Assembly: GCF_023336505.1 (NCBI RefSeq) | Contig: NZ_JAMAST010000005.1 | Span: 62,001-126,000, forward strand | Direction: 5' to 3' | Length of the DNA: 64,000 nucleotides | Source: Sporolactobacillus mangiferae | Lineage (GTDB): Bacteria > Bacillota > Bacilli > Bacillales > Sporolactobacillaceae | In this document: positions 1 through 7,355 of the stretch, in pieces | Numbering within the stretch: position 1 is the first letter of the stretch | How the letters are laid out: every line of letters starts with the position of its first letter | Position numbers and translations under genes: made by a program | The notes under the pieces: model-generated | The model's database searches: none | Told to the model about the DNA's origin: nothing | Seen by the model: only the letters and a program-made list of their open reading frames with translations

Positions 1-1
1 G

Positions 2-973
2 GCACTTTCACCGTCTGCATGGCTGAGTTATTTTTATTTCATTGGCGTCAGTCTTGGATCTGCGCTCTATTCACCGCCCAGCTCGGCGATGGTTGCCGAT
101 CTTGTCCCGGAGAACGAACGTCGTCATATTTTTGCAACGTTTACGACGGCGAACAATATTGGTGCCGTTCTCGGACCCGCACTGGGAGCAGTTTTGTTTT
201 TCAAGTATCAAAGTGCACTTCTGTGGACATGCGCTTTAATTCTCTTTATCTATCTGCTGATTATGTTTTTCATGATTCATGAAACGAAGCCTCAGCTAAG
301 CAATGAAAAAGGCGACGGAAAACGGCATCATCTGGTATTCCGGTCACTTTGGGACAGCTTGAAACTGGTGGCTTATGACAAGGTGTTCGGACTCTACATT
401 CTTGCAGGCATATTTGTAATCATCCCCATGATGCAACTGGACTTGTACCTAGCAGTCTATGTGATCAATCATGTGCCCGCACAGTCGCTTATTTACTGGG
501 GTGACCGGCGTTTCATGCTCTCAAGCTCAGAGGTGTTCGGCTGGTTGCTTGGATTGAACGGGCTCATGTTTGTTCTGCTCATTTTGCCGATCAGCAGCTG
601 GCTGAAAAATTGGACTGAGCGGAACATTCTGCTGCTTTCCTGTGCGCTCTCGGGTTTTGGGACGTTTGCAGTCGGGCTGAACACGAATATTTGGTATCTG
701 TTTACGATTACTGTTGTATTTACACTTGGTGAAATTGTACGTTCGCCAGTGACGCAAAGCTTCGTCAGCCACTATGCGCCTGCCCGTGCGCGAGCACAAT
801 ATATGGGTGCATCAGGCCTGCAATTTACGATCGGGCGTTTCCTTGCGCCGCTTACGGTTTTTATCTCCGCCTGGGTACCGCCGATGGGTGTATTTTCACT
901 GTTGCTTCTTTTTTCCATAATCAGCATGATCCTTTACATACGCGTATTCAAAATCTATGAAAAGAAAACATAA
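2..973 (+). CDS. MFS multidrug-type transporter, 3' part
   Basis: The frame is open from the first bases of the window, so the gene begins upstream and only its last 323 codons are seen. The protein is a polytopic membrane protein. Its first visible segments carry the cytoplasmic-loop signature of major facilitator transporters (ADLVPENERR, then a glycine-rich GAVLGPALG helix, the antiporter-type motif C). About eight hydrophobic helices follow. An exporter of small molecules, probably a 12-helix MDR-type permease, is likely; the substrate cannot be read from sequence. An internal ATG near position 89 is not the true start because conserved MFS sequence precedes it. Confidence 0.85.
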   Translation, partial: ALSPSAWLSYFYFIGVSLGSALYSPPSSAMVADLVPENERRHIFATFTTANNIGAVLGPALGAVLFFKYQSALLWTCALILFIYLLIMFFMIHETKPQLSNEKGDGKRHHLVFRSLWDSLKLVAYDKVFGLYILAGIFVIIPMMQLDLYLAVYVINHVPAQSLIYWGDRRFMLSSSEVFGWLLGLNGLMFVLLILPISSWLKNWTERNILLLSCALSGFGTFAVGLNTNIWYLFTITVVFTLGEIVRSPVTQSFVSHYAPARARAQYMGASGLQFTIGRFLAPLTVFISAWVPPMGVFSLLLLFSIISMILYIRVFKIYEKKT

Positions 974-1038
974 GACTTATATAAAGGTTTGTTTAAGGCA
1001 GTGACAGCTGGTACATACATTGTGCATGTGCTTTAAAA

Positions 1039-1542
1039 TCAGGCATAGCTGAAGATCATTGATACAGCTATGTCAATGAAGAAGCAGATCCAGAAGGCAG
1101 GCCAGCTGTATCCGGGAAAGCTTTGCAGATGGTCGAGCCGGTCAATACGATCGGGAATGCGTGCTTTCAATTTTTGTAGCGCATTCAATGCTGTTAAAAA
1201 ATACAGTTGATTACCGAATAATCCAGAAATAATCGAGAGAGGCAGGAAGATACATATGTAAAGACCCAAGGGCACATCGTTAAGCGCATAATCGAGAATG
1301 TTGGACAGAATCAAATAACCATATGCCCAAAGATACATTTTTCGATGCACTGCCCAATAACTAAAAAAGAAAAATGATGGCCAGTTCCATGAGATCAAGC
1401 TTTTTCGTTCGTCCATCTGCTCCCATCGCCGTTCATAGACATCGCTGTTTTTTCCGACATAAATGAGTAATTCTTCTTTTGTTTCGTCACTTAATTCTGA
1501 GAAACGCGTTTTCCATTCAGTGATTGTCGATTCCTCCCGCAT
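1039..1542 (-). CDS. DUF2628 family membrane protein
   Basis: A 167-residue protein with a charged N-terminal third and three hydrophobic stretches in the rest. The segment YVGKNSDVYERRWEQMDE followed by a W-P-S-F-F-F helix and HRKMYLWA matches the DUF2628 pattern (short domain before an aromatic-rich membrane segment). Function is unknown for the family. The start is odd: the ATG at 1540-1542 has no upstream Shine-Dalgarno, while a good one (GGGAGG) lies within codons 2-4, with no ATG, GTG or TTG at suitable distance after it. The gene stands alone and converges with the preceding transporter gene. Confidence 0.7.
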   Translation of the reverse strand: MREESTITEWKTRFSELSDETKEELLIYVGKNSDVYERRWEQMDERKSLISWNWPSFFFFSYWAVHRKMYLWAYGYLILSNILDYALNDVPLGLYICIFLPLSIISGLFGNQLYFLTALNALQKLKARIPDRIDRLDHLQSFPGYSWPAFWICFFIDIAVSMIFSYA

Positions 1543-1642
1543 GTATGATTGTTACAAAATAGTCTATAGCATGGCTGGCACCTCAAGACCGGCCAGGTCT
1601 GGTTTCCCGTCACGCCAATTATGACATGTGCAAAAGTGTGGA

Positions 1643-2392
1643 TCAATATTGCAGCAGTTCCTGTGCTTTCAGCGTATCCAGTATCTTTTTCTTATTTTCC
1701 GACTGCGCGCCCGATACGGCCTTGGCAATTTGATTCGTAAAGGTATCGACACGACGATTCGCGTTGCGCAGATCATAATATTGATTGACTTCGTGATCAT
1801 AATCTTTTAGAAAGTCCAGCGGTTGTTCCAGTGGATGATATTCATTTTCGAAATATACTGCTTCTTTTGGCAAACGTGGTTTGAGCTGCGGTGATTGATT
1901 TGGATGGCCAACGGCGACACCGAATGCCGGAAAGGTCAGCTTCGGCAGTTTTAAGAGATCAATCACTGCCTGAGGATCATTGAGAATACTGCCGAGATAA
2001 ACTGCGCCGTAACTGAGACTTTCAGCGGCAACGACCAGATTCTGAGCCGCAATCACGGTGTCGCTGAATGCTCTTAAGAAGAAATCGGTCGAGCTGAGTA
2101 CATCGACCGGCTTTTCTTTTGCCTCGGCGATCGCCGCATTGCGGTTCAGATCGATCACAAACACAAAAAGTCGGGCTGCTTCGGCAATATAGTGCTGGTT
2201 GCCGATTTTCGCCAGAGCCTTTTTCTTTTCTGGATCGGTAATGCCAATAATCGAATACTGCTGGAAAAAGTTGCTGGTGGACGCATGCTGTGCGGCATCG
2301 ATCAGCAGATCAACCTGTTCCTGCGGAATTTTTTCATCAGTGAAGCTGCGAATACTGCGATGGTTCAAAAGCTTTTGGACTGTTTCGTTCAT
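1643..2392 (-). CDS. NADPH-dependent flavin oxidoreductase, NfsA/NfrA type nitroreductase
   Basis: A 249-residue protein of the nitroreductase superfamily. It begins with the FMN-phosphate-binding pattern HRSIRSFTDEKIP (about residues 11-23), has YIAEAARLFVFVID in the middle, and SYGAVYLGSILND plus AFGVAVGHP (about residues 126-165), the layout of NfsA/NfrA enzymes that reduce flavins, quinones or nitroaromatics with NADPH as cytosolic dimers. Length is the usual 240-250. An AAGGAG site lies 10 bases before the ATG. It is monocistronic; the physiological substrate is not deducible. Confidence 0.88.
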   Translation of the reverse strand: MNETVQKLLNHRSIRSFTDEKIPQEQVDLLIDAAQHASTSNFFQQYSIIGITDPEKKKALAKIGNQHYIAEAARLFVFVIDLNRNAAIAEAKEKPVDVLSSTDFFLRAFSDTVIAAQNLVVAAESLSYGAVYLGSILNDPQAVIDLLKLPKLTFPAFGVAVGHPNQSPQLKPRLPKEAVYFENEYHPLEQPLDFLKDYDHEVNQYYDLRNANRRVDTFTNQIAKAVSGAQSENKKKILDTLKAQELLQY

Positions 2393-2493
2393 ATTGACGG
2401 ATACTCCTTTTTGATCAATAGTTCTTGTTTACAGCTGCTTTGATTATAGCATGCCTGATTGAGTCACCAGTGAATGTGGATGGAATTGTTGAA

Positions 2494-2619
2494 CAGACCG
2501 AAAACTCTCGCAAAGAGACCGATATAATTCGCGAACAGACCGAAAAAATCTGCGATGAGACCGATAGAATTCGGAAACAGACCGATAAAATCTGTGAAGA
2601 GACCGAAAAGATTAAGAAG
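2494..2619. repeat. Six-unit 21-bp tandem repeat array
   Basis: Six consecutive 21-base units without spacers, alternately beginning CAGACCGA and GAGACCGA, each followed by an A/T-rich stretch. The period equals two DNA helical turns. The plus strand is open through it and would encode heptads of the type EQTEKIC/DETDRIR, but that ORF starts inside the upstream region of the flavin oxidoreductase and has no convincing ribosome site, so I treat it as non-coding. The remainder of the gap from 2393 to 2715 holds the oxidoreductase upstream region and nothing else I recognise. Confidence 0.85.
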
Positions 2620-2715
2620 CGTACAAGATAAACACATTATTTGATCGTCATTTCATAAAAAGTATACTTATTTTATAGCAGGCTGATGGTAGATGAACAG
2701 AGGGGGTTCCTTGAA

Positions 2716-3138
2716 ATGATTCGATTTGCTCAGAAAGAAGATGTCAGAAAACTGGCTGATTTATGCGGTCAACTCGGTTATGTCGCAACCGAACGCGAGA
2801 TTGGTGAGCGTCTGCAGTACATAATGAAGGATACAACGCATGCTGTTTTTGTCTATGAGAACACCGAAAAGGAGCTGCGCGGCTGGGTGCATATTTTCGG
2901 CAGATATACTTTGGAAGGGGTCTTTGCGGAGATCGGCGGTTTGGTCGTCGACAGCCGATTCAGAAAGCAGGGGATTGGTCGCAAGCTGATGGAGCGATGT
3001 GCTGAATGGGCACGTGAACATAAGTATCCAAGAATCAGGGTGCGCTCAGGAGAAAGCAGAACAGGTGCACATAAATTTTACAATGAAATCGGATACAAAA
3101 CCGTTAAATGGCAAAAAATATTTGACTTGTCATTGTGA
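2716..3138 (+). CDS. GNAT family N-acetyltransferase
   Basis: A 140-residue single-domain acetyltransferase. The acetyl-CoA loop is visible in VVDSRFRKQGIGRKLMERC (R-x-x-G-I-G, about residues 76-94) and the C-terminal HKFYNEIGY (motif B) follows. The ATG at 2716 is chosen over an earlier one at 2686 because AGAGGGGG lies 9 bases before it. The substrate is unknown. Its stop codon overlaps the start of the small ORF that follows (TGATG), implying coupled translation. Confidence 0.88.
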   Translation: MIRFAQKEDVRKLADLCGQLGYVATEREIGERLQYIMKDTTHAVFVYENTEKELRGWVHIFGRYTLEGVFAEIGGLVVDSRFRKQGIGRKLMERCAEWAREHKYPRIRVRSGESRTGAHKFYNEIGYKTVKWQKIFDLSL

Positions 3139-3290
3139 TGAATCAAAGCAGAGATTATATCGAATGGAGCCAGTCGGAAGACGCACAATTTTTGGATGAA
3201 GACGACCAGCGAGACAGCGGAAAGTTTTGGATAGAGCTGGATATGGGGGCGCCAATCCAAACAATTGCTGTACATCATCATGGACAATGA
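3138..3290 (+). CDS. Small 50-residue ORF coupled to the acetyltransferase
   Basis: An ATG overlaps the acetyltransferase stop codon (TGATG) and opens a 50-codon frame ending at 3290. The product is acidic (SQSEDAQFLDEDDQRD), with a hydrophobic turn WIELDMGAPIQTIAV and a histidine-rich end. I recognise no family. The overlap and sensible composition argue for a genuine translated small protein; absence of its own Shine-Dalgarno fits coupling. It could also be a remnant of a longer reading frame. Confidence 0.45.
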   Translation: MNQSRDYIEWSQSEDAQFLDEDDQRDSGKFWIELDMGAPIQTIAVHHHGQ

Positions 3291-3350
3291 GGTTGATGTG
3301 AGTCGTGTAAAAAGGTCAGTGTGGTTGCTCAAATCACATTTAAAATAAGG

Positions 3351-3379
3351 TTGACACTTTTCTGATAATCTGATATAAA
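3351..3379 (+). promoter_or_regulatory. Sigma-A type promoter of the leader-aminotransferase operon
   Basis: TTGACA at 3351-3356 and TATAAA at 3374-3379 are separated by exactly 17 bases, close to the sigma-A consensus. Transcription would start near 3386, just ahead of the leader peptide ribosome site. Confidence 0.8.
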
Positions 3380-3411
3380 TAATACCACCAACTCAAAAGG
3401 AGTTCTTGATC

Positions 3412-3474
3412 ATGAAGCGAGCAGGCAAACTCCAATTGAATAATTTTTATTACTACTTTGGTTTCTTTCGTTAG
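3412..3474 (+). CDS. Aromatic-rich leader peptide (20 codons)
   Basis: A strong ribosome site (AAAAGGAG at 3395-3402, 9 bases before ATG) opens a 20-codon frame MKRAGKLQLNNFYYYFGFFR and stop. Seven of nine consecutive codons (3445-3468 and just around) are Phe or Tyr, the signature of a peptide whose translation senses charged tRNA. It lies between a strong promoter and an intrinsic terminator, 209 bases ahead of an aminotransferase gene. The last base of its stop codon is the first base of a 9-bp RNA stem, so ribosome position would decide the fold. The role as a leader is inferred from layout; the frame and run are directly visible. Confidence 0.8.
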   Translation: MKRAGKLQLNNFYYYFGFFR

Positions 3475-3606
3475 TGTTTGCACTTGCTTCGCAGGATGCA
3501 AACACTTCTCCAGAAGGTTGCATCCATGCGGGAGCCAAGGTGGTACAGTTAAACTTGGGAAAATAACCACATGGATTTAAGATCAATAATCCGTGTGGTT
3601 TTTATT
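3474..3606 (+). promoter_or_regulatory. Ribosome-mediated attenuator with competing stems
   Basis: Segments: 1 (3474-3482) pairs perfectly with 2 (3497-3505), 9 bp; 2 (3494-3501) pairs perfectly with 3 (3518-3525), 8 bp; 3 (3522-3528, ATCCATG within GCATCCATG) pairs with 4 (3570-3576, CATGGAT); 4 (3565-3577) pairs with 5 (3588-3600) as the terminator. Stalling on early Phe/Tyr codons would leave 1 free, so 1:2 and 3:4 form and transcription continues. A ribosome at the stop codon would cover 1, so 2:3 and the terminator 4:5 form. This is classic attenuation logic, derived here by hand pairing without energy calculation. Confidence 0.75.
3565..3606 (+). terminator. Attenuator terminator 1
   Basis: AACCACATGGATT and AATCCGTGTGGTT pair over 13 bp with one G-U, loop of 10, followed by TTTTATTT. 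It lies after the leader peptide and before the aminotransferase. Confidence 0.85.
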
Positions 3607-3625
3607 TGCATCAGGCGTTTCGAAG

Positions 3626-3658
3626 CACCCACGGCTTATTGATACCGTGGGTGTTTTT
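3626..3658 (+). terminator. Second intrinsic terminator before the aminotransferase
   Basis: CACCCACGG (3626-3634) and CCGTGGGTG (3645-3653) form a perfect 9-bp stem with a 10-base loop and a TTTTT tail, 25 bases before the start codon. Its 5' arm (CACGG) can alternatively pair with CCGTG at 3591-3595 in the 3' arm of terminator 1, so the two could switch together. Confidence 0.75.
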
Positions 3659-3682
3659 CACACATTGGGAAAAGGGGAAATC

Positions 3683-4885
3683 ATGATGGCACATTCACTC
3701 ATTCGCAAGATGAAAAAGGAATTAAGCCTGATTCAGCCGTCTGACATCCTGAAGTTCGATCAGGAAGCGTCGGAAATTCCGGGAATTATTAAGTTAACTA
3801 TTGGTGAACCGGATTTCAACACACCGGAACATGTAAAGGAAGCAGGAAAGCGTAGCATTGACCGCAATCGCAGCCATTATGCACCGCCAAACGGCACTTC
3901 TGAACTGCGTCAGGCGATCAGCCGTTTTCTCGAGAAAAAGTATGGTCTGTTCTACAATGCGGATCATGAAATACTCGTCACGGCAGGTGCAACCGAAGCT
4001 ATTTATACTGTACTTACCTCAATACTGAATCCGGGAGACAAAGTGCTGATGCCAACGCCGATTTTCCCGCTCTATATTCCGGATACACTGCTTGCTCAGG
4101 CGGAACCGGTATTCATGGATACCTCGAAAACAGGATTTGTACTTTCGCCGCAATTGCTGGAAAAAACACTTGCGGAACATGGCGATGCCATTAAGGCAGT
4201 CATTTTCAATTTTCCATGTAATCCAACCGGTGTCACCTATCGGCGCGAACAAATTGAAGCACTGGCAGACGTCTTGAAAAAGCATGATATTTTCGTCATC
4301 TGTGATGACATCTACAGTGAACTGACCTATGGTGAACGCCATGTGTCGATGGCCGAATACCTGCCGGATCAGGCAATCGTGATCAATGGCGCTTCAAAAT
4401 CGCATGCAATGACTGGATGGCGGATCGGTTTTATCTGTGCGCCTGCCGTAATTGCGACGGAACTCGCCAAGATCCACCAATTCACGATTACGTCAACCGC
4501 GACGATTGCTCAGGATGCAGCACTTGAAGCCTTTGAAAACGGCATGGATGACGGTGCCCGAATGCGTGAAGAATACAGGAAACGGCGCGATTTTGTCTAC
4601 GAGGCGATGACCAGAAGCGGTTTTGAATGTGTAAAGCCGCAAGGGGCGTTTTATCTGTTCGCCAGGATTCCCTCGCCAATGAATCAAGAAAGTATGGCCT
4701 TCAGCAGGGATCTGGCACATAAAGCCAAAGTTGCCGTCATTCCTGGCGGATCATTTGGCCCCGGGGGTGAAGGCTGGATCCGGATCAGCTATGCGGCAAG
4801 TATGGAACAACTTCAGGAAGCGATGCGGCGCATTGCCGATTACGCAGCAAAGTTCGAGGAAAAGCAGGGGAGTGTGCAGCAATGA
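3683..4885 (+). CDS. Class I/II PLP aminotransferase, aromatic/PatA-like
   Basis: A 400-residue fold-type I aminotransferase. Landmarks are LTIGEPDFNTPEH (about 38-50), TAGATEAI (cofactor phosphate pocket), NFPCNPTG (Asn stacking site), CDDIYSE (Asp that binds the pyridine nitrogen), the Schiff-base lysine in SKSHAMTGWR near residue 239, and the substrate carboxylate Arg in WIRISYA. The start at 3683 has AAAGGGGAA upstream; an open frame back to 3593 runs through a terminator and is not coding. The aromatic-rich leader suggests Phe/Tyr as relevant amino acids. The gene overlaps the next by ATGA, so it probably supplies a 2-keto acid (for example phenylpyruvate) to the dehydrogenase, or draws on it in the reverse direction. 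Confidence 0.9.
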   Translation: MMAHSLIRKMKKELSLIQPSDILKFDQEASEIPGIIKLTIGEPDFNTPEHVKEAGKRSIDRNRSHYAPPNGTSELRQAISRFLEKKYGLFYNADHEILVTAGATEAIYTVLTSILNPGDKVLMPTPIFPLYIPDTLLAQAEPVFMDTSKTGFVLSPQLLEKTLAEHGDAIKAVIFNFPCNPTGVTYRREQIEALADVLKKHDIFVICDDIYSELTYGERHVSMAEYLPDQAIVINGASKSHAMTGWRIGFICAPAVIATELAKIHQFTITSTATIAQDAALEAFENGMDDGARMREEYRKRRDFVYEAMTRSGFECVKPQGAFYLFARIPSPMNQESMAFSRDLAHKAKVAVIPGGSFGPGGEGWIRISYAASMEQLQEAMRRIADYAAKFEEKQGSVQQ

Positions 4886-5892
4886 AAATCATGATGTTCA
4901 GTGTTCGCAATGACGAAGAAGCAGCCATTCAGGAATGGGCAGAAAAAACCGGTGTACAGGTGGACGTGAATCAGCGGGAACTGGACGCGGAAACGGTAAA
5001 ACTGACCAAAGGCTATGACGGCATTGTCATTCAGCAGCGCAATCATATCGGCGATCCTAACGTTTATGAAGCACTTGAGGAAAATGGGTTGAAACAGCTG
5101 GCAACGCGCACGGCCGGCTATGACATGATTGATCTTGACCAGGCATCCGCCCATGGCTTGATCGTCACCAATGTTCCCGCTTATTCGCCGAACTCGGTTG
5201 CTGAGCTGGCGGTTACTCAGGCCATGCGCCTGATCCGCAATCTGGAGCTTTTTGACGAACGGGGCAGGCAGCAGGACTTCCGTTGGGCAGGGCTGATGGC
5301 GCGGGAAATTCGCTCACTGACTGTCGGCATCATTGGTGCCGGACGGATTGGCGGCACGGCTGCGCGTCTGTTCAAGGGGCTTGGCGCAACGGTCATCGCA
5401 AATGATATCGCCACGCGCGATGATTTGCGTGATGTCCTCACCTACGTGTCGAAAGAAGAATTGCTTCAGACGGCTGATGTTGTGACGCTGCACGTTCCGC
5501 TTATGGAATCCACGGCGAATCTCATTGATGCGGAGGCATTCGCGCTGATGAAGCTGGACGCAGTGCTGATCAACGCTTCGCGTGGTCCGGTGGTCGATAC
5601 TGATGCATTAATTACCGCCCTGAAAAACAGGCAAATTGCTGGAGCAGCGCTGGATACATTAAACGGTGAGGAACATTTTTTCAATCAGGATCTGCGTGGC
5701 AAAGAAATTTCGAACGAGCAGCTGAAAGCTCTGCGTGCCCTGCCCAATGTACTGATCACGCCTCATATAGGCTTTTATACGAATCTCGCTGTGCAGAACA
5801 TGGTTGAGATCAGCTTAAATGATGTACTTGCGATTTTGAAAACCGGACGGAGCGAGCACCAAGTGAATCAAGTGGCGGTAGAAAATCGGTAA
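4882..5892 (+). CDS. D-2-hydroxyacid dehydrogenase (D-lactate/D-phenyllactate type)
   Basis: A 336-residue NAD-dependent dehydrogenase of the D-LDH family. The Rossmann motif GIIGAGRIGGTAA lies near residue 148, the Arg of NASRGPVVDTDAL near 233, the Glu region DTLNGEE near 260, and the catalytic His in TPHIGFYTN near 295. The PHIGFYT and ISNEQLKALRALPNV segments resemble D-lactate and D-hydroxyisocaproate dehydrogenases. It reduces 2-keto acids to D-2-hydroxy acids in the cytosol. The start overlaps the aminotransferase stop (ATGA). Together the pair could convert an amino acid through its keto acid to the D-hydroxy acid. Confidence 0.9.
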   Translation: MKIMMFSVRNDEEAAIQEWAEKTGVQVDVNQRELDAETVKLTKGYDGIVIQQRNHIGDPNVYEALEENGLKQLATRTAGYDMIDLDQASAHGLIVTNVPAYSPNSVAELAVTQAMRLIRNLELFDERGRQQDFRWAGLMAREIRSLTVGIIGAGRIGGTAARLFKGLGATVIANDIATRDDLRDVLTYVSKEELLQTADVVTLHVPLMESTANLIDAEAFALMKLDAVLINASRGPVVDTDALITALKNRQIAGAALDTLNGEEHFFNQDLRGKEISNEQLKALRALPNVLITPHIGFYTNLAVQNMVEISLNDVLAILKTGRSEHQVNQVAVENR

Positions 5893-5922
5893 AAGAAGGC
5901 AGTACGGAAAGAAGGTCGATCC

Positions 5923-6387
5923 ATGACGATCAGATTTACAACCGATGCCGCTCTGATTGCCAGATTGAATGAACCAGTACAGACTTTGCATGCGAAGCTG
6001 TATCCGGAACACTTCAAACCCTATCAGTTTGAGAAAATCAGAGATTGGTTTGAAAAGGTACTGATTCAGGATGAAGCATCCCGATTTCTTGTCACTGAAG
6101 ATGAAGAAGGTCCTTGCGGCTATGCATGGATTCAAACGATTAATCAGAAGGAAAATCCCTTTAAAAAAGCGTCTGTATTTCTTGAGGTACATCAATTTTG
6201 TATTGCCTCACCCAAGCGAAGAAAAGGGCTGGGAACGGCACTGATGAACCGGATCTGCCAGTATGCCAGAGAACAGGAGCTCAACGAAGTTATTCTGGAC
6301 TATTGGGCAAATAATGAAGCTGCCGAACAATTTTACAGACATCAGCAGTTTACGGTTTATCGGAATGTTGTGCACCTCCTGATTTAA
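5923..6387 (+). CDS. GNAT family N-acetyltransferase
   Basis: A 154-residue acetyltransferase. The acetyl-CoA binding segment IASPKRRKGLGTALMNRIC (R-x-x-G-L-G, about residues 98-116) is followed by NNEAAEQFYRHQQF, the usual motif B. It lies 30 bases after the dehydrogenase with its own GAAGG site, so it may be the third gene of the attenuated operon. The acceptor is unknown. Confidence 0.87.
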   Translation: MTIRFTTDAALIARLNEPVQTLHAKLYPEHFKPYQFEKIRDWFEKVLIQDEASRFLVTEDEEGPCGYAWIQTINQKENPFKKASVFLEVHQFCIASPKRRKGLGTALMNRICQYAREQELNEVILDYWANNEAAEQFYRHQQFTVYRNVVHLLI

Positions 6388-6441
6388 AAACGACCGGATG
6401 AATCATCAAGTGAATCAACAGCAAAATAGGATGCAATTACA

Positions 6442-6480
6442 AAAACGCACATGACTCATTAACGGTCATGTGCGTTTTGG
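6442..6480. terminator. Bidirectional terminator
   Basis: AAAACGCACATGAC (6442-6455) pairs with GTCATGTGCGTTTT (6465-6478); A and T runs flank both sides, so it can serve the acetyltransferase on plus and bioY on minus. Confidence 0.85.
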
Positions 6481-6493
6481 ATTAAATCAGTGA

Positions 6494-7060
6494 TCAGGCT
6501 GCCGATTGCTGTTTGCCGGTGGTCAGCAGTCCGAATCGGGTCAGACGCTGACGGACCAGAATACCGACAACGCTGGCGATGACGGCTTTCACAATGCCAA
6601 CAATCAGGAATGGGTAAACACCGGCAGCCATCGCTTTTGCCCAGGAAAGATCGAGCACAAATTTTAACTGAATCGTACCGACTGCAAGTGTCACAAACAT
6701 GCCGACAATATTGGCAACGAGCGCCATCGGTGTATTGAATTGAGTATGTTCAAGAATCAGTCCGGTCACCAATGCGGTCAGAATAAAACCGGTAATGTAA
6801 CCGCCGGAAGGGCCGATAAGGACACCAAGCCCGCCGCTCATGCCTGCGAAGACCGGGAGGCCGATGGCACCCAGTCCGGCATAAACGATCATTGAGACCG
6901 TACCGTATCTGCTTCCCAGAATTGTGGCTGTTAAACCGACGGCCAGTGTCTGCCCGCTGATTGGAATGATCGGAAGCGGGATGGTGACTTGAGCGAGAAT
7001 GGCGGTAATTGCAGCAAAAAGTGCGCAAAGAATGTAATTTTTTAATCGCGTGTGATTCAT
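6494..7060 (-). CDS. bioY: Biotin transporter S component BioY
   Basis: A 188-residue integral membrane protein with six predicted helices. The N-terminal region ITAILAQVTIPLPIIPISGQ and the SGGLGVLIGPSGGYITGF loop are hallmark BioY segments. It captures biotin and works alone or with the shared energy-coupling-factor module (ATPases and EcfT), which is not in this window. A biotin operator lies directly upstream, so BirA with biotin should repress it. Confidence 0.95.
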   Translation of the reverse strand: MNHTRLKNYILCALFAAITAILAQVTIPLPIIPISGQTLAVGLTATILGSRYGTVSMIVYAGLGAIGLPVFAGMSGGLGVLIGPSGGYITGFILTALVTGLILEHTQFNTPMALVANIVGMFVTLAVGTIQLKFVLDLSWAKAMAAGVYPFLIVGIVKAVIASVVGILVRQRLTRFGLLTTGKQQSAA

Positions 7061-7084
7061 TCTAATAAGTCCCTTCGTCTTTTA

Positions 7085-7111
7085 GTTAACCCAAACTGTT
7101 AATAGGTTAAC
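7085..7111 (-). promoter_or_regulatory. BirA (biotin repressor) operator
   Basis: GTTAACC (7085-7091) and GGTTAAC (7105-7111) form a split perfect inverted repeat with 13 bases between, the arrangement of Bacillus-type BirA boxes. It sits 25 bases upstream of bioY. Confidence 0.88.
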
Positions 7112-7355
7112 ACAAATTTAAAAAATTGGCTATAATTATTTCATTAACAACAGCCGGATTGGAAGCGACGTGTCCTCGGTCAGCGTCATCCCTGGAAAAA
7201 AGATCAACAAAAGCATGTTTCATCAGATGTGCTGATTTCTCAACGCACACTTTTTTTGATATTGGACTTATAAGGATCGATCCAATTGGATCTTTTCACA
7301 GGACATTGGTATGGATATGATAAGGATAATTTAAATCCACAGAAGGAGGTATGTG

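Noticed and set aside
2425-2631. Coding gene with coiled-coil heptads
   Set aside because: Frame arises from a 21-bp repeat (multiple of three), has no convincing start site and lies in an upstream region.
3530-3606. T-box riboswitch before the aminotransferase
   Set aside because: CAAGGTGGTACA loosely resembles the T-box element, but the specifier stem-loop is absent and a translated leader ORF explains the region better.
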